DNA of 11,223 nt from Nitrospirota bacterium (GTDB lineage Bacteria > Nitrospirota > Thermodesulfovibrionia > Thermodesulfovibrionales > SM23-35). Each line of letters starts with the position of its first letter. The first letter of the stretch is position 1. This document shows positions 1 through 6,329 of this stretch, piece by piece. Location of the stretch: positions 1 to 11,223 of the forward strand of contig JAGSYM010000024.1 in assembly GCA_018262395.1 (NCBI GenBank), given 5' to 3'. Below the pieces are notes generated by a model. It was given only the letters and a program-made list of their open reading frames with translations, was not told the origin of the DNA and did not search any database. Both the position numbers and the translations under genes were made by a program.

Positions 1-682
1 CATGGGTCTCAAGGCTGAAACTGTTCTTGTTGCAGTCGGAAGGGAAGCGAACCTGCAAGCCCTCGGACTCGAAGACATTTCATTGGAAATAGATAAGAAT
101 CGCCTAAAGATAGATGACAGGCTCAGGACAAACCATAAGCACATCTATGTTGCAGGGGATGCGACAGGTTCCTATCAGTTTACCCATGCAGCCGGCTATG
201 AGGGCGGCATTGTTCTCAGCAATGCTATTCTTCATTTGCCGAGAAAAGTGGATTATACCTATCTTCCATGGTGCACCTATACAGACCCCGAACTTGCAAG
301 TATAGGAATGAACGAAAAGAGAGCGGCTGCGGCAGGCATACCTTATTCGGTTTGGACAGAAGAGTTCCGTACCAATGACCGAAGCCTTGCAGAAGGCGAA
401 GAAGCAGGGAAAATAAAGCTCCTTCTTGATGAAAAGGAAAAGCCTATCGGTATCCAGATACTCGGCCCCAGCGCCGGGGAACTGATCAGTGAATGGGTTG
501 CTGTCATGAACGGGAATGTAAAGCTTTCGGCTATCGCATCAGCTATGCATCCTTATCCGACTCTTAGTGAAATCAACAAAAAAGTTGTCGGATCGTTCTA
601 TGCCGGCAAGATTTTTTCCGAAAGAGTAAAAAAAGCCCTGAAATTCTTCTTCAATCTAAAGGGGAGAGCATGTGGTGCTTAA
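1..682 (+). CDS. FAD-dependent pyridine nucleotide-disulfide oxidoreductase, dihydrolipoamide dehydrogenase / mercuric reductase family (5'-truncated)
   Basis: The gene is cut by the window start; about 226 C-terminal residues are visible, reading in frame from base 2, and the Met encoded at 2-4 is not necessarily the true start. The visible part begins at the end of the NAD(P)-binding domain (LVAVGREAN). It then has the second FAD-binding motif (IYVAGDAT, near residue 49) and the dimerisation domain with the His-Pro pair near residue 182 (HPYPTLSEI), where family members carry the catalytic His-Glu dyad. The N-terminal FAD motif and the redox-active CxxxxC that would separate a lipoamide dehydrogenase from a MerA-like enzyme lie outside the window. 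No C-terminal vicinal Cys pair of MerA type is present; one Cys occurs near the end (RACGA). The family is FAD-dependent, cytosolic and uses NAD(P)H. The gene is convergent with sbtM, and 70 bases without a clear terminator separate them. The family is certain; the substrate is unknown. Confidence 0.85.
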   Translation, partial: MGLKAETVLVAVGREANLQALGLEDISLEIDKNRLKIDDRLRTNHKHIYVAGDATGSYQFTHAAGYEGGIVLSNAILHLPRKVDYTYLPWCTYTDPELASIGMNEKRAAAAGIPYSVWTEEFRTNDRSLAEGEEAGKIKLLLDEKEKPIGIQILGPSAGELISEWVAVMNGNVKLSAIASAMHPYPTLSEINKKVVGSFYAGKIFSERVKKALKFFFNLKGRACGA

Positions 683-752
683 AGACAGTCAAGAGAAAGG
701 GCTCACAACAAGGCCGGCAGGCTCATGTGAGAAAGACGATGGAATGTTCGTG

Positions 753-2231
753 TTAATCCTTGATAAAACAGTAGGGGTCCTTTTCCTCAAAAATATTGCG
801 TCCGAGGCTGTATGCGACGGCAAGGCATCCTCCGCAAACAGGATGGAGCTTACAGCTTCGGCATTCTGTACATCCTGCACGATAACGCTGTGCCTGAGGT
901 GAATCATAGATTTCTGTGATGCTTTGGCGGAATATATTCCCGATAGGAGATGGGAACTTTCTGCATGCATGCACCTCACCATCTGAAAGCAACGCTAAAA
1001 AATTAAAGGCAGCTCCGCATCCGAATGTGGTACAGCCACCGAACGGCTCAAATCCGCGTTGATACCATCGGATGCTCAGCATGTTGTCTTTCAGGCCGAG
1101 AACATGGTATTTCTGGATTGCCTTTTCATAGGAATCCAAAAATTCGAGATATTCATCCTTATCGGGAAGCACGAGATTGGCACCTTCACCGACCATCGAA
1201 AGCCTGTTAAAGTGGAGTCTGTCTGTATGTTCGTTCAGGATCTCGGCAAGAGGGATAATCTCTTTCATATTGTTTTTTGTGAGGGTCAACATCACCATCG
1301 AAAATATATTAAGCTCCTTGAGCACTTTGAGAAACGCTAAGACGCGCTTAAAATGCCCCTTCCCCCGGATAAAATCATTCTGCTCCTCAAGACCTTCGAG
1401 ACTCACCTGAAAGTGTGTAGGTTTCTGGATGGAAATAAGTTGATCGATCTTTCCCCTTTCGGTTGGATTGCCAAGGATGCCGATACTAAATCCACGCTCT
1501 GAAGCTGCACGATAAAGCTCGATAAAATAAGGATAGAGAAAAGGATTGCCGCCGGTAAAACTTATGGCTTTCATGACATGCTTTTCACTGCAGAACCTGC
1601 GGACATCGTCAAGGATACGTATCCCCTGGTCAAGAGACATGGCAGACCGTGCACTGCGGTCATAACAATGACGGCAGTGAAGGTCACATGCTTGTGTGAT
1701 GTGCCACTGCAGGGTAAAACTGTGCGAGGTGAGAAAACGCCCGTCAACATACTCACTGGCAGAATATATGGAGGGATCACGTACGATTTGTGAAGGAGGT
1801 GACAGGAGTAAACCATCCTGAATGGCTTCATCAAGAATAGCATCAATAAAATTAACGGTTACATTCCCATCCTCTGCCGCATTTTCTGGAACTATTTTTT
1901 CTTCAACGATCTTCATTGCAAGCAGGTCACCTTGAGACGCTACACGGTATTTCACTCTTTGCCGCCGGGGATCTTTCCAGACAACCACAAGTTCTCTGCC
2001 CGGCTCCGGATCAGCATGCGTCTCCGTTTTCTCCTGGGTGAGAAGAGGGACAAGGTTTTTCCAGGAAAGTTCCAATAACCTGACAGTTGGATTTAGGCAG
2101 ATTTCGCTTATGTCTTCTGAAAAACGATCCTCACTCGTGCGGATATCCTCAATAGCATATTCGAGGCGGGCGAGATCAGGAAGAAACTTTGGCATTTCCT
2201 GTTCGCCCGACCGAATAAGATCTCTTAGCAC
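753..2231 (-). CDS. sbtM: Radical SAM/SPASM peptide maturase of the SbtM (thio(seleno)oxazole / selenobiotic) type
   Basis: This is a 492-residue radical SAM enzyme with a C-terminal SPASM domain. The SAM-binding 4Fe-4S motif CDLHCRHC uses Cys182, 186 and 189, and GGNP follows at 227-230. The C-terminal region (400-488) is rich in Cys (C400, C405, C423, C454, C457, C460, C466, C469, C488), as expected for auxiliary Fe-S clusters. The N-terminal 165 residues contain FLPDLARLE, which resembles the N-terminus of HvfC/BufC-type RiPP partner proteins and probably recognises the substrate (inference). The overall match is to the maturase family named SbtM, proposed to modify Cys/Sec-containing SbtA precursors; that chemistry is a family proposal. 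The gene lies just downstream of an SbtA-like selenoprotein on the same strand. Start: the GTG at 2231 has no visible ribosome-binding site. The frame stays open upstream to 2372 with protein-like residues but no ATG, GTG or TTG, so the true N-terminus is probably longer. Confidence 0.85.
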   Translation of the reverse strand: MLRDLIRSGEQEMPKFLPDLARLEYAIEDIRTSEDRFSEDISEICLNPTVRLLELSWKNLVPLLTQEKTETHADPEPGRELVVVWKDPRRQRVKYRVASQGDLLAMKIVEEKIVPENAAEDGNVTVNFIDAILDEAIQDGLLLSPPSQIVRDPSIYSASEYVDGRFLTSHSFTLQWHITQACDLHCRHCYDRSARSAMSLDQGIRILDDVRRFCSEKHVMKAISFTGGNPFLYPYFIELYRAASERGFSIGILGNPTERGKIDQLISIQKPTHFQVSLEGLEEQNDFIRGKGHFKRVLAFLKVLKELNIFSMVMLTLTKNNMKEIIPLAEILNEHTDRLHFNRLSMVGEGANLVLPDKDEYLEFLDSYEKAIQKYHVLGLKDNMLSIRWYQRGFEPFGGCTTFGCGAAFNFLALLSDGEVHACRKFPSPIGNIFRQSITEIYDSPQAQRYRAGCTECRSCKLHPVCGGCLAVAYSLGRNIFEEKDPYCFIKD

Positions 2232-2299
2232 TGATTCAGGGTTACATAGGGATTTTCTATCTTGAATCAGGCTGTCCCATCGTTCAGTACCGGAGAGGT

Positions 2300-2331
2300 T
2301 AGCGCAAACTGCGCTATTTCCCCCCTGATCA
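2300..2331 (-). promoter_or_regulatory. Candidate bacterial SECIS element for the second UGA (codon 145)
   Basis: UGA (2331-2329) is followed, after a G-rich stretch, by a perfect 7-bp stem UAGCGCA/UGCGCUA (2316-2310 with 2306-2300) with triloop GUU beginning 19 nt after the UGA. The geometry matches the other two hairpins in this locus. The downstream TAG stop (2316-2314) lies in the 5' arm of the stem. There is no U-run after the stem, so it is not a canonical terminator. If UGA is an ordinary stop here, the hairpin could instead set precursor-to-maturase stoichiometry by blocking read-through or protecting the 3' end. Confidence 0.5.
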
Positions 2332-2763
2332 ACTGCTCGGAGCTGGAGCTTTCTCTGTCTTGGCGGTTTTTAACGATTTTATATAAGCAACAAGATCCTT
2401 CATCTCTTGTGAATCTGCAGCCGGTGGTTTTCCTCCCAGAGCCTTCTGTATACATGCTTGAATGGTACTCTCAAGATTTGCGCCGGCTTTTTCAAGACCT
2501 TTACCGTCCGGGTGACAAGTGTTGCAGCTCTTGTCGTTTGTACTTCCTCCCAATTTTGGGTCTGCAAAAAGCTGTTTTCCCCTTTCTACATTCCCACCTG
2601 CGGGAGTCATTTCCTTCACTGTTTCGGTTCCACCGGAACCTTTTCCTCCTGCTCAAGCCGCCTGAGCCGGCTCAGGGTATCCGACTCCTGCAAGGGTTAC
2701 CCCGGTAACAAGGGCGGTAATGCTCAATCCTGCGAGAATTTTTTTGAACTCTTTCTGATTCAT
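2314..2763 (-). CDS. sbtA: Selenocysteine-containing c-type cytochrome with SbtA-like leader; putative SbtM substrate (two in-frame UGA codons)
   Basis: Read through TGA, this is a 149-residue exported monoheme cytochrome. A strong Shine-Dalgarno (AAGGAGG) lies six bases before the ATG at 2763. Residues 1-35 form a basic, hydrophobic signal/leader (KKILAGLSITALVTG) like SbtA leaders, ending in AQA, a plausible signal peptidase site. Codon 37 is TGA (2655-2653). The frame continues without interruption through a Gly-rich linker to a cytochrome c domain with heme motif CNTCH at 80-84, an extra Cys104, and Met121 (DSQEMKDLVAYI) as likely distal ligand. A second TGA (2331-2329, codon 145) may also be Sec, giving a tail that ends in S-G-G-K before TAG at 2316-2314; otherwise the protein stops at residue 144 (2329). 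Both TGA codons precede SECIS-like hairpins, and both are followed by the pattern [A/S]-G-G-K. SbtM is the next gene. A cytochrome domain attached to an SbtA-like peptide is unusual. A nonsense-mutated cytochrome is the main alternative. Confidence 0.75.
2626..2655 (-). promoter_or_regulatory. Bacterial SECIS-like element for Sec37 of the cytochrome
   Basis: In the minus-strand RNA, UGA (2655-2653) is followed by 12 nt and then a perfect 6-bp stem GGUUCC/GGAACC (2640-2635 with 2631-2626) closed by the triloop GGU. The loop starts 18 nt after the UGA and carries G in its first two positions, which fits the bacterial SECIS consensus (stem-loop 16-37 nt downstream, G early in a small loop). The loop bases G, G and U occupy nearly the same positions relative to UGA as in E. 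coli fdhF, the classic SelB-binding hairpin. Confidence 0.72.
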
Positions 2764-2794
2764 CACATCCCTCCTTCAAAAAGTTATTTTTATA

Positions 2795-2823
2795 ATTCTC
2801 CCATTAAAAGTTAAAGGAGTCAA
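2795..2823 (-). promoter_or_regulatory. Weak candidate sigma70 promoter upstream of the selenocytochrome
   Basis: On the minus strand TTGACT (2823-2818) is separated by 17 bases from GAGAAT (2800-2795), 32 bases before the start codon. The -35 is good and the -10 matches only four of six positions. The gene may equally be transcribed from upstream as part of the minus-strand operon. Confidence 0.3.
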
Positions 2824-2833
2824 CTGAATGTTC

Positions 2834-2874
2834 TATAGAATCTTGTACGACGTATTGACTTTCATGATTCTATA
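2834..2874. repeat. Inverted repeat spanning the selenoprotein stop codon
   Basis: Perfect 9-base arms TATAGAATC (2834-2842) and GATTCTATA (2866-2874) enclose 23 bases that contain a small inner palindrome (TACGACGTA). The TGA stop of the selenoprotein B family gene (2864-2862) lies just inside. There is no T-run on either side, so an mRNA-processing or stability hairpin is more likely than an intrinsic terminator. Confidence 0.4.
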
Positions 2875-3662
2875 TATTTCTGTTTTTTCCATTTGAAAGG
2901 AAGATCGATAATTTCTCCCGGCTTATCTATCGAATAGAGCGCTCTAAAAGCCTCTATGAGTACAGCCCTTTGCTGTGCAATGTTAAATGGCTCTCCAAGA
3001 GGATGTCCGAATGGCCACCTGAGATAAATAGTCCGTGGCGGTTTTGTTTTTTCAGTATACTTCCTTAAAATAGATATGCCTATCGTTGATATCCCGACTC
3101 TTTCAATCTCCCGTTGTATCAATCCGACGGATTGATTGCATATGCCTCAACCAGGTGTTAGCAGAACAATGTCCACAAGGTCAGATTTTAGTCTATTGGC
3201 AACATCGGGAGCTGTTATCTTCATTAAAGTGTCGATATGGGGCCCCATGATATGACCCATAAAACCGTAATGCCGGCCTGACAGTCCGCCTATGGTGCCC
3301 TCTTTTTCGAACTCTCTCAGTCTATCAATGGGGAAAACAATATTAATGTCCTTGTCTGCATCGGTATGGTCATAGTAATCATGGGTTATCATGAGATCAG
3401 TTAATGGCTTCGATATATCAATTTCTCGGAACGTTGGATCACCATTCGGGTCGGTCATGTCGAAAGGCTTGTCGGCTTTATCGTGCACACCTGCCGTTGT
3501 AACGACAGCCAGTGTGCTATCGCTTAATGCCTTTCTCAACGGCGTCCACGGTATTTCCTCCAATTCCAGCGGTTTGTATAAACCGGATAATAGTTTTACA
3601 AGGACTGGAAAGCGAGTTAGAATCTTTGCAATGAGCCTATTTTTTGTCCGTTGACCTGCCAT
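2862..3662 (-). CDS. Glycine/sarcosine/betaine reductase-type selenoprotein B family protein (in-frame UGA = Sec172)
   Basis: The frame is interrupted only by TGA at 3149-3147. Reading it as selenocysteine gives a 266-residue protein with a U-G-I-C motif (Sec172, Cys175), a UxxC redox centre like that of the GrdB/PrdB selenoprotein family. Both sides of the TGA are family-typical: ALSDSTLAVVTTAGVH, FDMTDPNGDPT, ITHDYYDHTDADKDIN, FMGHIMGPH and VDIVLLTPG before it; NQSVGLIQREIERVGIST, PPRTIYLRWPFGHPLGEP after it. Related proteins in anaerobes carry Sec or Cys here. The start was chosen as the ATG at 3662 because AGAGG lies five bases upstream; a TTG at 3677 is possible but poorer. No other glycine or proline reductase subunits are visible, so a role in amino-acid reduction is not supported, and a general thiol/selenol redox role is only inferred. 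No signal peptide is seen. It is the second selenoprotein in a minus-strand run with the SbtA-like cytochrome and SbtM. Confidence 0.88.
3118..3149 (-). promoter_or_regulatory. Bacterial SECIS element for Sec172
   Basis: UGA (3149-3147) is followed by 10 nt and a perfect 8-bp stem AUCAAUCC/GGAUUGAU (3136-3129 with 3125-3118). The triloop GUC starts 18 nt after the UGA and has G first. Spacing, small loop and early G fit the bacterial SECIS consensus, and the spacing to the loop equals that of the first cytochrome hairpin. This is the strongest of the three hairpins. Confidence 0.82.
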
Positions 3663-3753
3663 GGAAACCTCTAACAATCCATCCCTAACCTGTGAAACAA
3701 ATTTTTCAGAGTTTCTCTCTCACTCCTGCAATATTCATCGCTGCTTTCTTGGT

Positions 3754-3781
3754 AATATAATATTAAAAAAAATTAGTTCGA
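3754..3781 (-). promoter_or_regulatory. Candidate promoter in the gap between the MATE gene and the selenoprotein
   Basis: On the minus strand TCGAAC (3781-3776) and TATATT (3759-3754) are 16 bases apart, within an AT-rich 216-base gap (3663-3878) where I see no gene. An extended -10-like TGATAAAAT also occurs further upstream near 3810. Either could give the selenoprotein cluster its own transcript; neither is a strong match. Confidence 0.33.
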
Positions 3782-3878
3782 GGTGCACTGAGGTATCGAA
3801 AGATGATTTTATCATGACATCTGCAACTTTTTTAAATACATTTTTCGGATTGACAGAGGAGAGAAGACTGAGGATATC

Positions 3879-5246
3879 TCAATCTACATATAAATTTTTC
3901 CAGTGTCCACTGTGGAATCTCCATGTCATAAGTATCCCCTGAACGCCCATTGACAGAACCATTGCCACCCAAACACCTGTTGCACCAAAATCCAAAATCA
4001 GTGCAAGGCAGTATGCAAGCGGGAGGCGAATAATCCACATGGCGATGATAATAACCCACATTGTACCCTTTGTATCTCCAGCTCCCTGCAGTCCACCCGC
4101 CAAAATAACGCTTGCTGCCATAAAAGGCTCTGATAACATATTAATCCTCAGATACCGGGTTGTCTCTTCGAGTACTGCTGGATTTTTTGTCAGGATCGCT
4201 GCAAATCGTTCAGCAAAGATAAAGATTACGAGAGCCATCATGCTGATAAGGACTACTCCTGCAAAAGCAATCCGCCATCCCACTTTTTCTGCCCTCTCTG
4301 TATCTCCTGCACCCAGGTTCTGTCCTAACAGGACAGATGCGGCCATATTCATGGCAAATGCAGGCAGATAGATGATTGCTTCAATCCTCAGCCCGTTTGT
4401 AATAGAAGCTATGGCGATAATGCTTGCATTTTCCAATCTTCCAAGAATGTTATAAAGGAGAATACTTCCAGCATTCCAGGCAGCCTGTAGTAAAGCTGCG
4501 GGCCAGCTTATTTTTATAATTTTCTTAAATGTATCCTTCGACACAGACCAAATACTTGTATAGAGAGATCTCCAGCGAGTAAAAAAGAAATAAACAAGAT
4601 TGATGCCCATTCCTATCGTCACTGAAATAGCAGTTGATATAGCAATACCAATATATCCCATTCGCGGAAATGGGAAAATACCAAAGACAAGGGCAAAGTC
4701 TCCCAAGATATTAATGACACTTACAAGGAACATGGTAAAAAGGGGTTTTTTCACCTCACCACTGGCGCGAAATATCGCATTCGAAATAATTAATATGTAA
4801 TTCGGTCCAAGCGCAAGAGCAAATATCTTAAAAAAATCTTCTGAGATTTCCCTGATCTTCAAAGGAAAGCCTGCCAGGGAGATTATCTCCGCATAGAAGA
4901 TAAGACCGGAAATCATAAGTCCGGTCGCTATCAAGCTGCTAAGGATCAGGGACTGTCTGGTAATCTCTATAGCCCTTTTAAAGTTACCCGATCCAATAGC
5001 CCTCGAAACCATGGCCAATGTTCCAATACTGACAGCATTGGCAATAATAATGATGAGAAAATAGAGCTGACTGACAAAGCCAATAGCTGCTTGAACTTCC
5101 GGGTTAATGAAACCTGCAACATAGATATCAGCGAATCCTACAAAGAAATTGAAAATCATGATCAGCAGCATGGGCCAGGAAACCTGCCAAATTTTGATCC
5201 AGAGGTTCCCGGTTATCAAGTCTATGGGATATTCAGAATCTTTCAA
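3879..5246 (-). CDS. MATE family multidrug/toxin efflux transporter
   Basis: The 455-residue protein is almost entirely hydrophobic, with about twelve predicted membrane spans in two similar halves, as in MATE (multi-antimicrobial extrusion) Na+- or H+-coupled exporters. Family features include the N-terminal WQVSWPMLLIMIFNFFVGF with DIYVAGF, the first-half ASGEVKKPLF segment near the middle, the second-half repeat start IIKISWPAALLQAAWNAGS, and LQGAGDTKGTMWVII late in the protein. It acts in the inner membrane; the substrate cannot be read from sequence. The start is TTG at 5246, with AGGAAGG about four bases upstream. The length is normal, so the final TGA (3881-3879) is taken as a true stop. 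It lies upstream of the selenoprotein genes on the same strand with a 216-base gap, so co-transcription is possible but not shown. Confidence 0.9.
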   Translation of the reverse strand: MKDSEYPIDLITGNLWIKIWQVSWPMLLIMIFNFFVGFADIYVAGFINPEVQAAIGFVSQLYFLIIIIANAVSIGTLAMVSRAIGSGNFKRAIEITRQSLILSSLIATGLMISGLIFYAEIISLAGFPLKIREISEDFFKIFALALGPNYILIISNAIFRASGEVKKPLFTMFLVSVINILGDFALVFGIFPFPRMGYIGIAISTAISVTIGMGINLVYFFFTRWRSLYTSIWSVSKDTFKKIIKISWPAALLQAAWNAGSILLYNILGRLENASIIAIASITNGLRIEAIIYLPAFAMNMAASVLLGQNLGAGDTERAEKVGWRIAFAGVVLISMMALVIFIFAERFAAILTKNPAVLEETTRYLRINMLSEPFMAASVILAGGLQGAGDTKGTMWVIIIAMWIIRLPLAYCLALILDFGATGVWVAMVLSMGVQGILMTWRFHSGHWKNLYVD

Positions 5247-5525
5247 CTATCCTTCCTCTCAGAACAAATATGAGTCAAAATGAACTGCTCCGTAGCAAGC
5301 TGTGAAGTATAGAGTCTGTCACTCCGGTTTGTGCAGTCGCCTCATTCACCTCAGCGAACCCGCCTGAGTGCGGGGGCGACTCGCTGAGGCGAGAATCTTT
5401 CTCGATTAAAAAGAATCCCCGAAAAGTCAATGCGACTCGTCGCCATGACTCGCAGCGCCTGCAGAAAATAACCAGACCATACTACCACCAGATGATTAGG
5501 TAGAATGGGATTTCTGGGCACACAA
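5247..5525. other. Intergenic spacer with a nested GC-rich hairpin
   Basis: No coding region is supported here. The main structure is a nested inverted repeat: outer arms CCTCAGCGA (5349-5357) and TCGCTGAGG (5381-5389), inner arms CCCGC (5359-5363) and GCGGG (5370-5374) around CTGAGT. TCGCCTC at 5337-5343 can compete for pairing with GAGGCGA at 5386-5392. A smaller hairpin CGAGA/TCTCG follows at about 5390-5404 and runs into ATTAAAAAG. The role could be transcription termination, a dispersed intergenic repeat, or an mRNA leader for the MATE gene. Confidence 0.45.
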
Positions 5526-5561
5526 CAAAAAAGTGCCTCAACCGTAAAGGAAGAGGCACTT
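5526..5561 (-). terminator. Intrinsic terminator of the HU gene
   Basis: On the minus strand AAGTGCCTC (5561-5553) and GAGGCACTT (5539-5531) form a perfect 9-bp stem around a 13-base loop. The T-run lies at the complement of A5527-A5532. It sits about 20 bases after the HU stop codon. Confidence 0.85.
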
Positions 5562-5582
5562 TCATCGAGATCAAGAATACAG

Positions 5583-5855
5583 CTACTTCACGGCATCCTT
5601 GAAAGCCTTGCCCGCTGAAAACTTCGGAAGTTTCTTTGCCGCAATTTTGATAGTTGCTCCTGTCTGAGGATTTCTTCCTGTCCGAGCTTTCCTCTTTGAA
5701 AGTGAGAATGTGCCGAAACCTACGAGGGCAACCTTGTCACCCTTTTTAACCGCCTTGGTGATTGCCTCAATAGCTCCCTCAAGTGCCTTGCCGGCGCAGG
5801 CCTTGGTACATCCTGATGCCGCTGCCATCTTTTCGATCAGATCTGCTTTTGTCAT
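5583..5855 (-). CDS. hup: HU family nucleoid DNA-binding protein
   Basis: A 90-residue protein with full HU length. The N-terminal helical dimerisation part begins MTKADLIEKMA. GDKVALVGFGTFSL (residues 39-52) and the DNA-binding arm with KARTGRNPQTG (56-66) follow, ending in PKFSAGKAFKDAV. HU dimers bend and compact DNA without strong sequence preference and assist replication, recombination and repair. Cys16 and Cys20 in the helical part are a small peculiarity. The ATG at 5855 is preceded by GGGAGG. The gene has its own consensus-like promoter and terminator, so it is transcribed alone. The sequence is a typical HU rather than IHF; hupA and hupB cannot be told apart. Confidence 0.95.
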   Translation of the reverse strand: MTKADLIEKMAAASGCTKACAGKALEGAIEAITKAVKKGDKVALVGFGTFSLSKRKARTGRNPQTGATIKIAAKKLPKFSAGKAFKDAVK

Positions 5856-5886
5856 GTTTCCCTCCCATGAAAAATTTAATTACAGG

Positions 5887-5915
5887 AGTATATAAAATTG
5901 CTGCATAATTGACAA
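5887..5915 (-). promoter_or_regulatory. Sigma70 promoter of the HU gene
   Basis: TTGTCA (5915-5910) and TATACT (5892-5887) are separated by exactly 17 bases on the minus strand. The -10 lies about 32 bases before the HU start codon. Both hexamers match five of six consensus positions, as suits a highly expressed protein. Confidence 0.75.
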
Positions 5916-6125
5916 TAGCAAAAATTCAGCATAGCAAAGGCTGAATATATTACTTCGTCTGCGCATCACTGTCCTGAATCGCTGAGGCACGGTGTCGAGG
6001 TGCTCGACAATTTTAAACACAAAATGGACACACCTACTCCAGAAAGTGACTCTTACGACTATGTAAGCCCCATGCCAGTAAAGCCTTTGCAAGGGGTAAT
6101 CCATGCGTAATATCTCTCCATCAAC
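5916..6125. other. Non-coding spacer between HU and the tRNA, with one short inverted repeat
   Basis: I see no supported gene here; the open frame on the minus strand begins inside the tRNA terminator and lacks a ribosome-binding site. A perfect palindromic element TGTCGAG-GTG-CTCGACA lies at 5993-6009. It could be an operator or a weak hairpin; a following TTTT is too short for a convincing terminator. Confidence 0.4.
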
Positions 6126-6154
6126 AAAAAAGGGCTTGCATCTCTGCAAACCCT
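6126..6154 (-). terminator. Intrinsic terminator of the tRNA-fMet gene
   Basis: On the minus strand AGGGTTTGCA (6154-6145), loop GAGA, and TGCAAGCCCT (6140-6131) form a 10-bp stem with one G-T wobble, followed by a run of T's. It starts 10 bases after the tRNA 3' end. Confidence 0.85.
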
Positions 6155-6164
6155 TGATTCCCGT

Positions 6165-6241
<77 letters not shown>

Positions 6242-6251
6242 ATCGTCTTTA

Positions 6252-6281
6252 ACAATACCTTATCAGTCTTTTCTTTGTCAA
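6252..6281 (-). promoter_or_regulatory. Promoter of the tRNA-fMet gene
   Basis: A perfect TTGACA (6281-6276) is followed after 18 bases by TATTGT (6257-6252), ten bases before the tRNA 5' end. It is divergent from the cdaA gene, whose start lies about 50 bases away. Confidence 0.65.
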
Positions 6282-6299
6282 ACTTCTCACTTTGGCCTG

Positions 6300-6308
6300 T
6301 GGTATGAT
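6300..6308 (+). promoter_or_regulatory. Candidate extended -10 promoter of cdaA
   Basis: TGGTATGAT (6300-6308) is an extended -10 (TGN plus TATGAT) 21 bases before the cdaA ATG. No good -35 lies at normal spacing. It points away from the tRNA promoter, so the two genes appear to be divergently transcribed from about 60 bases. Confidence 0.4.
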
Positions 6309-6329
6309 AATAAACGAAAAGGTGCTGTG

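Noticed and set aside
683..752. A terminator between the oxidoreductase and sbtM (CTCACA/TGTGAG arms)
   Set aside because: The loop is long and there is no T-run on either strand.
2262..2814. Two plus-strand ORFs (148 and 118 codons) opposite the cytochrome
   Set aside because: They are antisense shadows with low-complexity Ser/Phe/Leu content; the minus frame has the CxxCH motif, the leader and the ribosome-binding site.
2834..2864. The selenoprotein's final TGA (2864-2862) as Sec
   Set aside because: The hairpin there surrounds the TGA instead of following it, and read-through gives only a short basic tail unlike the family.
3740..3881. The MATE terminal TGA (3881-3879) as a further selenocysteine codon, since the frame continues about 45 codons
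   Set aside because: The protein already has full family length, the read-through residues are not MATE-like, and no small G-first hairpin follows at SECIS distance.
5880..6149. An 89-codon minus-strand ORF between HU and the tRNA
   Set aside because: It begins inside the tRNA terminator, has no ribosome-binding site, and runs over the HU promoter.
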